A DNA stretch of 64,000 nucleotides from assembly GCA_900757195.1 (NCBI GenBank), contig CAAEMZ010000047.1:1-64000 (forward strand), in the 5' to 3' direction. This DNA comes from Lachnospiraceae bacterium (GTDB lineage Bacteria; Bacillota; Clostridia; Lachnospirales; Lachnospiraceae). Positions 44,090 through 52,680 of the stretch are shown piece after piece; the stretch's first letter is position 1, and every line of letters begins with the position of its first letter. The translations under genes and the position numbers were made by a program. Under the pieces are notes generated by a model. The model searched no databases and had not been told where the DNA came from. It saw only the letters and a list, made by a program, of their open reading frames with translations.

Positions 44090-44853
44090 AAAATAGAGAA
44101 AGTTTTATAAAACTTCTGCTGCTGGCAGTTATTGGTGCGATGATCGGTGTATCGGGAAATATTTTACTGCGTTTTTCAGGAGAGGGAATAAAGGGGATTT
44201 ATGCGGAAATGGGAGCAGCGCTGCGCCATACGGGATGGAAGATTGAAAGTCTGCTGATTCTCGTTGTTATGGCAGTGCTCATAGGCATTTACAGGCATCT
44301 TCGCAGTTTATGGGCGCAGGAGGAAGCATCGGAGGACGAAACGGCGGATTTGTGCGGTGAGCAGTTTGAACGCTGGGCGCAGACAGGGATTGTCATTGCC
44401 AATACAGCCGTTGGATTTTTTATCGTTTTCGGATGTCTGGCCTTTCCGGGAAACGTGGAGGATATCTCCCAGGGGGACGGCGTTAAATATCTGCTGCTCG
44501 CTGCAGTGATGGTTTTCGGCTGTATCGCGATGGCTGTGATGGAAATCCTGTTTTATCATCTGATGCAGAAGCGTGACCCGAGTAAAAAAGGGGATCCGGT
44601 AAGTTTTAATTTTGATAAAAGGTGGCTGGAAGGCTGCGATGAGACGGAAAAACTGGTCCTTTATCAGGCGGGATACCGGGCCTTCAACAGTATGCAGATT
44701 GTTATGCTGATCGGAATTATTTTGGCGGTATTCGGAAAGATGCAGTTTGGCACCGGAGATTTTCCGCTGATTCTTCTGGGATTTATGTGGGTCATCGGAA
44801 TGTTGAATTTTGGTATATGGAAAATGAAAGGGTTAAGAAAAAACAGAACGTAA
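44086..44853 (+). CDS. DUF3169 family membrane protein
   Basis: A 255-residue membrane protein with about six helices in three pairs and charged linkers. It fits the DUF3169 family, which often sits between a small XRE regulator and an ABC transporter, as here. Function unknown; it may be a sensor or accessory subunit. It is 18 bases before the ABC ATPase. Confidence 0.8.
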   Translation: MKNRESFIKLLLLAVIGAMIGVSGNILLRFSGEGIKGIYAEMGAALRHTGWKIESLLILVVMAVLIGIYRHLRSLWAQEEASEDETADLCGEQFERWAQTGIVIANTAVGFFIVFGCLAFPGNVEDISQGDGVKYLLLAAVMVFGCIAMAVMEILFYHLMQKRDPSKKGDPVSFNFDKRWLEGCDETEKLVLYQAGYRAFNSMQIVMLIGIILAVFGKMQFGTGDFPLILLGFMWVIGMLNFGIWKMKGLRKNRT

Positions 44854-44871
44854 GGAAAGCGGGAGGGCATT

Positions 44872-45789
44872 ATGAGACTGGAAGTCAGAAATCTGAGGAA
44901 AAATTTTGGAGAGAAAGAGGTCCTTCATGGAATAAGTTTTTCTATTGAAAGTGGGAAAGCATTGGGACTTTTGGGAAGAAACGGAGCGGGAAAGACGACG
45001 ACCATCCGGATTCTTATGGACGTATTTAAGGCAAATGCAGGAACGATTACGATGGATGGAAAACCATTCCGGCCAAAGGATTATCAAATCGGATATTTGC
45101 CGGAAGAGCGGGGACTGTATCCGAAGAAAGGGGTTCAGGAGCAGATACTTTATCTGGCGGCGCTGCGGGGGCTGGACCGAAAGACTGCAAAAAAACAGGC
45201 GGCCTACTGGCTGGAACGGATGGGCGTCGCAGAATATGCCGCTAAAAAGCTGGAGACACTGTCAAAAGGAAATCAACAGAAGGTGCAGCTTGCCCAGACC
45301 CTTGTCTGTCAGCCGGATATTATTATTTTGGATGAGCCTTTCAGCGGACTGGATCCGGTCAATTCCCAGGTGCTGAAGGATGTGATCCGTGAGCAGATCC
45401 AGGACGGAAAGCTGGTTATTTTTTCCAGCCACCAGATGGGGTATGTGGAGGAATTCTGTGAGGATATTGTGCTGATAAATCACGGGGATGTGGTACTGGA
45501 GGGAAATCTGAAGGATATTAAAAAGGCGTATGGGAAGAATCGTCTGGTCATTTCTTTTGAGGAAATGCCGGAAGATTCCACGATCCGCCAGATGCAGCAA
45601 AAACTGGGGGATCTGGTGCATTTTACCGGAAAACGGCAGCAGGAAATCATTGTGGAACTGAAAGAGGGCACCGGCAGGAAACAGCTTCTTGAAAAGATGC
45701 TGGCGGAAAATCTTGTGCCGGAATCTTTTGGAAATTATGAACCTTCACTGACGGAAATTTTTGTGGAAAGGGCGGGAGATCAGGCATGA
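44872..45789 (+). CDS. ABC transporter ATP-binding protein, NatA-like
   Basis: A 305-residue ATPase: Walker A GRNGAGKTT, signature LSKGNQQK, Walker B IIILDEPFSGLD, H-loop SSHQM, and a C-terminal extension of about 80 residues typical of the NatA/YhaQ group. It overlaps the permease gene by four bases. Confidence 0.92.
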   Translation: MRLEVRNLRKNFGEKEVLHGISFSIESGKALGLLGRNGAGKTTTIRILMDVFKANAGTITMDGKPFRPKDYQIGYLPEERGLYPKKGVQEQILYLAALRGLDRKTAKKQAAYWLERMGVAEYAAKKLETLSKGNQQKVQLAQTLVCQPDIIILDEPFSGLDPVNSQVLKDVIREQIQDGKLVIFSSHQMGYVEEFCEDIVLINHGDVVLEGNLKDIKKAYGKNRLVISFEEMPEDSTIRQMQQKLGDLVHFTGKRQQEIIVELKEGTGRKQLLEKMLAENLVPESFGNYEPSLTEIFVERAGDQA

Positions 45790-47009
45790 AACAATTTTTT
45801 ACCGTATTAAAATTTGAATTAAACAATTATTTTAAAAATAAGAGCTTTCTTGTAACAACGATTTTGCTGACGCTTCTGGCCATCGGCGTGATTGTGGTTC
45901 CGGGAATATTTATGGGCGGAAAAGATACAGAAGATAAAGAGAGCGGCCATCAGGTGAAAACACTGGCGATTCTGGACCGCCAGGCACAGATTGAAGATTT
46001 AGACCAGCTTGAAGAAATGATGGGACAGGATATTCAGTGGAAGGAATGCAGCGATGACGGAGAAGTCCGGAATCTGGTAGAAAATCAGACGGCCGATGCC
46101 GGATTTATTGTGGAGGATCTGCTTCATTATACGTATGTTGTTGAAAACAGTTCAATGAGGGATAACACGGAGGTTGCGCTTCAGCAGGCCCTTGCGGCGC
46201 TGTACCGTGGAGAGCAGCTTAAATCCAGAGGTATCAATGTGCAGGAGATGGAAAGCCTGTATCAGATTCTTCCGGAATCGACGATGGAAATTCTCGGAAA
46301 AGACAGTGTGAAAAATTATGCCTATACGTACCTGCTGATTATGATTTTATATTTTCTGCTGATATTCTATGGGCAGATGATATCCGTTTCAGTAACGACA
46401 GAAAAAAGTAATCGTGCCATAGAAATTCTGGTGACCAGCGTGGACAGTAACAGCCTGATTTTCGGAAAAGTCCTGGCAGGCGCCATCGCGGGAATTATCC
46501 AGTGTGTACTGATTCTCGGAAGCGCCGTGATTTCTTATCAGTTGTTCCGGGAAAGCTGGAATTATCGACTGGATTTCCTGTTTCAGATTCCTGCGGGTGT
46601 GTGGGCAGCGTTTGCATTCTTTGGCCTGCTCGGCTATCTGCTCTATGCTTTCTTCTTTGGGATGCTTGGGGCTCTGGTTTCAAAGACCGAAGATATCAGC
46701 AAAACATCCATGCCGATTACGATGATTTATATGGCGTCGTTTTTCATTGCAATTTTCGGAATGAACAGCAGCAACGGTATTTTAATGAAAGCTGCTTCTT
46801 TTGTTCCGTTTACATCCAGTAACGCCATGCTCATTCGTGTATCCATGGGAAGCGTGGAGCTTTGGGAGATTATCCTGTCCGGCGGACTGCTGGCGGCATC
46901 CTGTGTGATTGCCGGTATTCTTGCGGCGAAAATTTTCCGATTTGGTACACTGATGTATGGAAACCCGGTGAAATTTACAAGTGCATTGAAGCACATGAGG
47001 GAAAAATAA
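45786..47009 (+). CDS. ABC transporter permease, NatB-like (ABC-2)
   Basis: A 407-residue ABC-2 permease. One N-terminal helix, an extracellular domain of about 140 residues, then five or six helices. The cytoplasmic block SVTTEKSNRAIEILVTSV is the family signature. With the NatA-like ATPase it forms an efflux system for Na+, a peptide or an antibiotic; the substrate cannot be chosen from sequence. Confidence 0.92.
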   Translation: MKQFFTVLKFELNNYFKNKSFLVTTILLTLLAIGVIVVPGIFMGGKDTEDKESGHQVKTLAILDRQAQIEDLDQLEEMMGQDIQWKECSDDGEVRNLVENQTADAGFIVEDLLHYTYVVENSSMRDNTEVALQQALAALYRGEQLKSRGINVQEMESLYQILPESTMEILGKDSVKNYAYTYLLIMILYFLLIFYGQMISVSVTTEKSNRAIEILVTSVDSNSLIFGKVLAGAIAGIIQCVLILGSAVISYQLFRESWNYRLDFLFQIPAGVWAAFAFFGLLGYLLYAFFFGMLGALVSKTEDISKTSMPITMIYMASFFIAIFGMNSSNGILMKAASFVPFTSSNAMLIRVSMGSVELWEIILSGGLLAASCVIAGILAAKIFRFGTLMYGNPVKFTSALKHMREK

Positions 47010-47010
47010 A

Positions 47011-47403
47011 ATGGACGCTATAGCTTCTTCCACAGGAATCCTCTGGCTTTTTGGCATTTTGTTTGGCCTGCCGGCGGCATTGTCGGTTCTTGCAGCGCTG
47101 CTTTGGAAATATAAAAATAATCAGAGGTTATCACTTATATTTTATGTGAGCGCCGCTGCGCTGACAGTATTTTTGGGTATCAATAATTTTAATAATACCT
47201 TATTGGATTTGCCGTGGAGTACCGACGGGGTTTGGTTGTGTTTGGTGGAGCGTATAATGACTGTTGTTCCTTTTATAGCGCTCATATGCAGTGCCTTTTT
47301 ATATCGGAAGCAGAGAAAAATAAGCATTGTCCTGCAATATATCGCTTCTATATTGGCAGTCATCGTATGGTTTTGTATCATAAAAACAGTGAATATGAAA
47401 TAG
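47011..47403 (+). CDS. Small membrane protein of unknown function
   Basis: A 130-residue protein with four hydrophobic helices and no recognised motif. It starts one base after the permease stop, so it belongs to the same transcript and could be an accessory or immunity-type protein. Confidence 0.7.
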   Translation: MDAIASSTGILWLFGILFGLPAALSVLAALLWKYKNNQRLSLIFYVSAAALTVFLGINNFNNTLLDLPWSTDGVWLCLVERIMTVVPFIALICSAFLYRKQRKISIVLQYIASILAVIVWFCIIKTVNMK

Positions 47404-47411
47404 TCATTGTG

Positions 47412-47449
47412 CAGCCGGTGGGTTTTCAATCATGAAAACTCACCGGCTG
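47412..47449 (+). terminator. Long hairpin after the XRE-ABC cluster
   Basis: CAGCCGGTGGGTTTTC / GAAAACTCACCGGCTG, a 16-base-pair stem with one G-T pair and a six-base loop. It lacks a T tract. It is probably the end of the cluster transcript, perhaps for stability rather than termination. Confidence 0.55.
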
Positions 47450-47556
47450 TGTGCGTTATTGAACTGAGGTAAAGCAGAATAGAAAACGAATAAATGTTCG
47501 ATTTTGGCTATACATTTTTATTCGTTCATGTTATAATTTGTAGTGTTTAGAGAAGT

Positions 47557-47602
47557 CCATTGCCAATTTGGTTTGGGCGTTGAACACACCGACACTGGTG
47601 CT
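47557..47602 (+). pseudogene. Decayed fragment of uvrB with an internal deletion
   Basis: Bases 47557-47574 match the early uvrB coding sequence at 49658-49680 (CCAT.GCC.ATTTGGTT..GGGC). At GGGC the match jumps to uvrB 49761-49787 (GGCGTTGAACA.ACCGAC.CTGGTGCT, 25 of 27 identical). The two pieces are joined at a shared GGC, as if about 80 bases were deleted between short repeats. Same strand as uvrB, about 2.1 kb upstream of it. Confidence 0.55.
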
Positions 47603-47659
47603 TTTTAGTGCCGAATAGTATAGATTTTTTAAAATGACGAGAAGTGGAAATTAGGAACA

Positions 47660-47764
47660 GTTTAGGCAGAATTTGCCTAAACGATATCAATTGGGGAAAT
47701 GGAATTCCCTAATTGATATTTCTCAATAGGGTATTTTGGGTTAAGAAATATCGGAATTTCCGAT
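47660..47764 (+). repeat. Three successive inverted repeats upstream of the AlbA_2 gene
   Basis: GTTTAGGCA-N5-TGCCTAAAC (47660-47682); a 13-base-pair stem from ATATCAATT plus GGGG to CCCT plus AATTGATAT (47684-47719); and ATCGGAATTTCCGAT (47750-47764). None is followed by a T run. They may be operators, a folded leader or recombination-related; I cannot decide which. Confidence 0.6.
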
Positions 47765-47801
47765 TTATTAAAGCTTAGATTATAAAAAAGGAGGTAACCA
47801 T

Positions 47802-49319
47802 ATGGCAATACCAACAAATATAAAGACATTGTTATCTGGAGATGTTGTGGAATGGGCAAGGATTGAATTTAAAGAAACTTGGGATGCAGAAGCTTCTTTG
47901 AAATCGGTATGTGCATTTGCAAATGATCTGGATAACTGGGGCGGCGGATATATCGTGATTGGTGTAGAGGAAAATGAGGGACAACCAGTTTATCCGCTTA
48001 AAGGTGTGCCTGTGGATAAAATTGATGCATATCAAAAAAGTATTTTGTCTAAATGTAAGTTGATTAGGCCTGCATATATGCCAATAGTAGAAGTTGTGGA
48101 TTATGAAAATAAGAAATTTATAGTTCTTTGGTGTCCCGGCGGAGATAGCAGACCATATTCATCTCCTAAAACGATGACAAAAGATAACAAAGAGCGTATT
48201 CATTACATTCGAAAAATGTCCAGTACGGTGGAACCATCGAATGATGAAGAAAAGGATTTGTTTAATTTGGCAAATCGGATTCCATTTGATGACCGTGTAA
48301 ATCATCAGGCAGAGATGTCAGATTTAAATATTACGCTTATTCAAAATTATTTGAAAGAAGTTAAAAGTTCATTGTATGAGAAGTCAAAAACGGGAGATTT
48401 TGTTGAAGTATGCAGTGATATGAATATTATCAGTAACCTTCCAGAATATACAAAACCAAAGAATGTGGGAGTGATGTTTTTTAGTATGGAACCAGACAAG
48501 TTCTTTCCATACACACAGATAGATGTCGTTCAATTTCCGGATGGCTTAGGTGGTAATAATATTATTGAGCAGACTTTTAAAGGACCGATTCAGCAACAGT
48601 TAAGGGATGCATTGCAGTATATTCGTAATACCATTATTACTGAAAAAGTTGTAAAACATCCTGAACGTGCGGAAGCAGATCGCTTTTTCAATTATCCGTT
48701 TGCAGCGATTGAGGAGGCATTATCAAATGCAGTGTATCATCGTGCCTATGATGAAAGAGAGCCAATTGAAGTTCGGGTAGAGAATGACAGGATAGAGATA
48801 TTAAGCTTTCCAGGACCAGATCGTTCGGTAACAATAGAAGGATTAAAATCTTATCGTGTATCAAATCGTCGATATCGGAATCGTAGAATAGGAGATTTCC
48901 TGAAAGAACTGCATTTGACTGAGGGGAGAAATACGGGATTTAAGAAGATTCTTGATGCATTAGAAGCAAATGGATCTCCAAAACCAGAGTTTGAAACGGA
49001 TGAGGCACATAGTTATTTTATCACAAGATTATTTGTTCATGAAGGATTCAACAGTGTGGATAAAGATGTGCGCCAAAAAGAGCCGAAAAGGAGCCAAAAA
49101 GGAGCCGAAAAGGAGCTGAAAAAAGGGAATGAAAGAAAACAGGCAATAATGGATCTTTTGATTGCAAATCCAACAATGACACAAAGGCAGCTCAGAGAGC
49201 AGTTGAATTTGACTAGAAAGCAGATTCAAACAGATATGAAAGAACTTCAGGAAGAAGGCATACTTATGAGAGAAGGATCTAATAGAAAAGGACATTGGGT
49301 AATAATAAACAGAAATTGA
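47802..49319 (+). CDS. AlbA_2 (Schlafen-type) and HATPase_c_4 domain protein with winged helix
   Basis: A 505-residue protein. The N-terminal AlbA_2 domain (about 15-135) opens with EWARIEFKETWDA and contains GGGYIVIGVEE. A HATPase_c_4 domain follows (about 285-380): FAAIEEALSNAVYHRAYDER and the FPGPDRSV turn. A charged segment rich in K, E and R leads to a C-terminal winged helix (about 435-500; MTQRQLREQLNLTRKQIQTD). Such proteins are called divergent AAA-4 or putative transcriptional regulators; some relatives belong to defence loci. Base composition is clearly more AT-rich than neighbours, suggesting transfer. The start follows AAGGAGG. Confidence 0.85.
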   Translation: MAIPTNIKTLLSGDVVEWARIEFKETWDAEASLKSVCAFANDLDNWGGGYIVIGVEENEGQPVYPLKGVPVDKIDAYQKSILSKCKLIRPAYMPIVEVVDYENKKFIVLWCPGGDSRPYSSPKTMTKDNKERIHYIRKMSSTVEPSNDEEKDLFNLANRIPFDDRVNHQAEMSDLNITLIQNYLKEVKSSLYEKSKTGDFVEVCSDMNIISNLPEYTKPKNVGVMFFSMEPDKFFPYTQIDVVQFPDGLGGNNIIEQTFKGPIQQQLRDALQYIRNTIITEKVVKHPERAEADRFFNYPFAAIEEALSNAVYHRAYDEREPIEVRVENDRIEILSFPGPDRSVTIEGLKSYRVSNRRYRNRRIGDFLKELHLTEGRNTGFKKILDALEANGSPKPEFETDEAHSYFITRLFVHEGFNSVDKDVRQKEPKRSQKGAEKELKKGNERKQAIMDLLIANPTMTQRQLREQLNLTRKQIQTDMKELQEEGILMREGSNRKGHWVIINRN

Positions 49320-49602
49320 CTAATGACAAATTCGGGAACTTTGGTTGAGTGAGTTGAAGATACAATACACAGATGGAGTTGGCTATATGTCTAAAATAAT
49401 GGAAGAATTACTTAGAGATAGAATTAGAGAAGATAATAGAGAACTTGCTAAGTAGGAAACTGTTTCTAGAATGGAAATAGTTCAAATCATATCCTTTTGC
49501 AAATATTGAGGAAGAATTCAATATGTAAAGCAAAGATAAAAACAAACTACAGAAGATGGATGAAATTAGTTTTAAGTGATGAGTAATAGGGAGGAACTCC
49601 AC
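49320..49602 (+). other. AT-rich region with decayed coding remnants
   Basis: Short open pieces only. One, from ATG 49388, reads MSKIMEELLRDRIREDNREL before a stop, similar in feel to the charged tails of Rpn-type transposase proteins, but too short to assign. No promoter was convincing. The uvrB ribosome site GGGAGGA is at the right end. Confidence 0.45.
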
Positions 49603-51591
49603 ATGGATCATTTTGAATTACACAGTGAATTTGCCCCAACCGGCGACCAGCCTCAGGCCATCGCCGATTTGGTTCAGGGCTTTAAAGAAGGCAATCAATT
49701 TCAGACATTACTCGGTGTTACCGGTTCCGGTAAGACGTTTACGATGGCGAATGTCATTCAGGCGTTGAACAAACCGACGCTGGTGCTGGCTCATAACAAA
49801 ACCCTTGCCGCACAGCTCTACGGCGAATTCAAGGAGTTTTTCCCGGAGAATGCGGTGGAGTATTTTGTCTCCTACTATGATTATTATCAGCCGGAGGCTT
49901 ACGTGCCGCAGACGGATACTTATATTGCCAAGGATTCAGCGATTAATGATGAAATTGATAAACTGCGTCATTCGGCAACGGCAGCATTGTCGGAGCGGGA
50001 AGATGTGATTATTATTTCCTCGGTATCCTGTATTTACGGTCTGGGAAGTCCGATTGACTATAAGGAAATGGTGATTTCCCTGCGTCCGGGGATGGAGCGT
50101 GAGCGTGATGATGTGGTGCGGAAGCTGATTGATTTACAGTATGAGCGAAACGACATGGATTTTAAGCGCGGAACCTTCCGGGTACACGGGGATGTTGTGG
50201 AGATATTCCCGGCGGCATCTGCGGATGAGGCCATTCGCGTGGAATTTTTCGGGGACGAAGTGGACCGGATTACATCCTTTGATCCGTTGACCGGTGAGAT
50301 AAAGCTGCGGCTTGAACACACGGCGATATTTCCGGCATCCCATTATGTCGTTTCAAAAGAGAAAATGGATGCGGCCATCATTAATATAGAAGAAGAACTG
50401 GAAGAACGGGTGCGCTATTTTAAGAGCGAGGATAAACTTCTGGAGGCTCAGCGTATTTCAGAACGGACGAATTTTGATATTGAAATGATGCGGGAAACCG
50501 GATTCTGCTCGGGAATCGAAAATTATTCCAGACATCTGGCCGGATTGGAGCCGGGAGCAACGCCTCATACACTGATGGACTATTTCCCGGATGACTTTCT
50601 TATTATCGTGGATGAGTCCCATATGACGATTCCGCAGGTTCGGGGAATGTATGCGGGAGACCAGTCACGTAAATCAACACTGGTGGACTATGGATTTCGT
50701 CTGCCGTCGGCCAAGGATAACCGGCCGTTAAATTTTCAGGAATTTGAGAGTAAGATCGATCAGATGCTTTTTGTGTCTGCAACGCCGAATGTTTATGAGT
50801 CTGAGCATGAATTACTGCGGGCGGAGCAGATTATCCGGCCGACCGGATTGCTGGATCCGGAAATATCGGTCCGCCCGGTAAAGGGCCAGATTGATGATTT
50901 AATCAGTGAGGTGAATAAAGAAACAAAGCAGGGACATAAAGTATTGATTACAACGCTGACAAAACGTATGGCAGAGGATTTGACGGACTATATGAGGGAA
51001 GCCGGGATCCGGGTCAAATATCTTCATTCGGATATCGATACACTGGAGCGGTCGGAAATTGTCAGGGATCTGCGGCTGAATGTCTTTGATGTGCTTGTCG
51101 GCATTAATCTTTTGCGTGAAGGGCTGGATATTCCGGAAATTACTTTGGTTGCGATTCTCGATGCGGATAAAGAAGGATTCCTTCGTTCGGAAACGTCACT
51201 GATTCAGACCATTGGCCGTGCGGCCCGAAATTCCGAAGGTCATGTGATTATGTATGCGGATACCATGACGGATTCGATGAATCGGGCCATCAGTGAGACG
51301 AACCGCCGCCGGGCGATTCAACAGGCTTATAATGAGGAACATGGAATTACACCGCAGACGATTAAAAAGGCTGTCCGGGATTTAATCAGCATTTCGAAGG
51401 CTGCGGATGTGCCGAAGGATGTATTTGAAAAGGATATTGAATCCATGAGTGGAAAAGAGCTGAAAGCGCTGATTGCAAAACTGACGAAGAAGATGCACAG
51501 TGCGGCTGCGGAACTGAATTTTGAGATGGCGGCGCAGTTGAGGGATCAGGTTCTGGAAATGAAGAAACAACTGCATGACCTGGAAGGCTGA
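49603..51591 (+). CDS. uvrB: Excinuclease ABC subunit B
   Basis: A 662-residue DNA repair helicase-like protein. Walker A GVTGSGKTFT, the beta-hairpin YYDYYQPEAYVP that wedges damaged DNA, helicase motifs DESHMT and QTIGRAARN, and a C-terminal UVR domain that binds UvrC. It loads at damage with UvrA. The frame opens nine codons earlier, but ATG 49603 behind GGGAGGA is right by family alignment. uvrA is not immediately downstream. Confidence 0.97.
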   Translation: MDHFELHSEFAPTGDQPQAIADLVQGFKEGNQFQTLLGVTGSGKTFTMANVIQALNKPTLVLAHNKTLAAQLYGEFKEFFPENAVEYFVSYYDYYQPEAYVPQTDTYIAKDSAINDEIDKLRHSATAALSEREDVIIISSVSCIYGLGSPIDYKEMVISLRPGMERERDDVVRKLIDLQYERNDMDFKRGTFRVHGDVVEIFPAASADEAIRVEFFGDEVDRITSFDPLTGEIKLRLEHTAIFPASHYVVSKEKMDAAIINIEEELEERVRYFKSEDKLLEAQRISERTNFDIEMMRETGFCSGIENYSRHLAGLEPGATPHTLMDYFPDDFLIIVDESHMTIPQVRGMYAGDQSRKSTLVDYGFRLPSAKDNRPLNFQEFESKIDQMLFVSATPNVYESEHELLRAEQIIRPTGLLDPEISVRPVKGQIDDLISEVNKETKQGHKVLITTLTKRMAEDLTDYMREAGIRVKYLHSDIDTLERSEIVRDLRLNVFDVLVGINLLREGLDIPEITLVAILDADKEGFLRSETSLIQTIGRAARNSEGHVIMYADTMTDSMNRAISETNRRRAIQQAYNEEHGITPQTIKKAVRDLISISKAADVPKDVFEKDIESMSGKELKALIAKLTKKMHSAAAELNFEMAAQLRDQVLEMKKQLHDLEG

Positions 51592-51608
51592 TTGGGAAAG
51601 GGACAGGC

Positions 51609-51645
51609 CATATACGGCAGGCTTCACCGGCGTACCGTATATGGA
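51609..51645 (+). repeat. Inverted repeat after uvrB
   Basis: CCATATACGG / CCGTATATGG, a perfect ten-base-pair stem with a 17-base loop. No T tract follows directly. It may protect the transcript's 3' end. An A-rich tract fills 51710-51755 and leads into the tRNA promoter. Confidence 0.6.
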
Positions 51646-51757
51646 TGCTGTGCCGATATACGTCTCGTCGAAGGACGGGGTTTTAATTCATTACAGATGC
51701 GTGCTTTTGACATGAAAATTAAAAAAATAAAAAAAATTAAAAAAATTTAAAAAAGTA

Positions 51758-51787
51758 CTTGCCAAAGCATTTTATATGTTGTATAAT
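51758..51787 (+). promoter_or_regulatory. Promoter of tRNA-Gln
   Basis: TTGCCA 51758-51763, 18-base spacer, TATAAT 51782-51787. The A/T tracts at 51710-51755 could act as an UP element. Confidence 0.75.
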
Positions 51788-51808
51788 GCAATTGTTGTTG
51801 AGGAACAA

Positions 51809-51880
51809 TGGGCTGTCGCCAAAGGGCAAGGCACTGGACTCTGACTCCAGCATTTGAAGGTTCGAATCCTTCCAGCCCAG
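51809..51880 (+). tRNA. tRNA-Gln (anticodon CTG)
   Basis: A 72-base cloverleaf: acceptor TGGGCTG / CAGCCCA, D stem GCC/GGC, anticodon stem CTGGA / TCCAG with loop CTCTGAC (anticodon CTG, reading CAG), T arm GAAGG-TTCGAAT-CCTTC, discriminator G. The CCA end is not encoded. It is a single tRNA gene with its own promoter and terminator. Confidence 0.96.
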
Positions 51881-51889
51881 CTAATATTC

Positions 51890-51934
51890 AGGCATTTTGT
51901 TAAAGGAAACCTTTAGTGAAATGTCTGTTTTTTT
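51890..51934 (+). terminator. Terminator of the tRNA-Gln gene
   Basis: AGGCATTT / AAATGTCT outer stem (one G-T pair), TAAAGG / CCTTTA inner stem, then a seven-T run. Confidence 0.85.
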
Positions 51935-51966
51935 CTATACAGAGATTCATGAGGAAGGATATAGAT

Positions 51967-52671
51967 ATGTACAGTATGAGCCGACGGGTCACTTACAGCG
52001 AAGTGGGACTGGATTATAAAACAGATATGGCACAGATCATAAATTATTTTCAGGACTGCAGTTGTTTTCAGTCGGACAGCCTTGGCGTTGGACCGGAAGC
52101 TTTGGATGAAAACGGCCGGGTCTGGGTGCTGAACAGCTGGCAGATTGTTGCGGAAAGGTATCCGGTATATGGAGAGCCGGTGACCGTTGGTACATGGCCT
52201 TATGGCTTTAAAGGCCTGCTCGGTCTCAGAAATTTTGTGATTGATGATGGTGAAGGGCGGAGAATCGTACGGGCAAATTCCGTATGGGCAATGATCGATA
52301 TGAAAACCGGGCGGCCGGTGCGTCCGGACGAAAGGGATACCGGCGTCTATACCATTGAAGATAAAGAACCGATGACGTATGCCGGAAGGAAAATACCGGT
52401 TTCAGGAGACTTTGAGACATTGGAAACGGTGAAAGTGACGCGGCATTGTCTGGATACCAATCACCATATGAATAACGGCCGGTATGTGGAAATTGCCATG
52501 GAATATCTTCCGGAGAAATTCACGGTGCATCAGATCCGGGTGGAATATAAGCATCCGGCGTTTTATAAAGATATATTAGTGCCGAAGAGACAGATAGCGG
52601 ATGGCCGTGTGACGATTTTACTGGAAAACAGTGAAGGACAGGTTTGCGTGGCTGCAGAATTTGCGGAATAG
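51967..52671 (+). CDS. Acyl-ACP thioesterase
   Basis: A 234-residue double hot-dog-fold thioesterase of the FatA/FatB type that releases fatty acids from acyl-carrier protein. The active-site block is LDTNHHMNNGRYVEIAMEYL, with the Asn and His expected. The open frame starts 17 codons earlier, but those overlap the tRNA terminator; ATG 51967 behind GAGGAAGGA is chosen. Nine bases to the next gene, so the two are likely co-transcribed. Confidence 0.92.
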   Translation: MYSMSRRVTYSEVGLDYKTDMAQIINYFQDCSCFQSDSLGVGPEALDENGRVWVLNSWQIVAERYPVYGEPVTVGTWPYGFKGLLGLRNFVIDDGEGRRIVRANSVWAMIDMKTGRPVRPDERDTGVYTIEDKEPMTYAGRKIPVSGDFETLETVKVTRHCLDTNHHMNNGRYVEIAMEYLPEKFTVHQIRVEYKHPAFYKDILVPKRQIADGRVTILLENSEGQVCVAAEFAE

Positions 52672-52680
52672 GAGAAAAAG

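Noticed and set aside
47404..49602. Insertion sequence or integrative element around the AlbA_2 gene
   Set aside because: No transposase or integrase gene, no matching terminal inverted repeats and no clear target-site duplication could be found; only a decayed uvrB fragment marks the left side.
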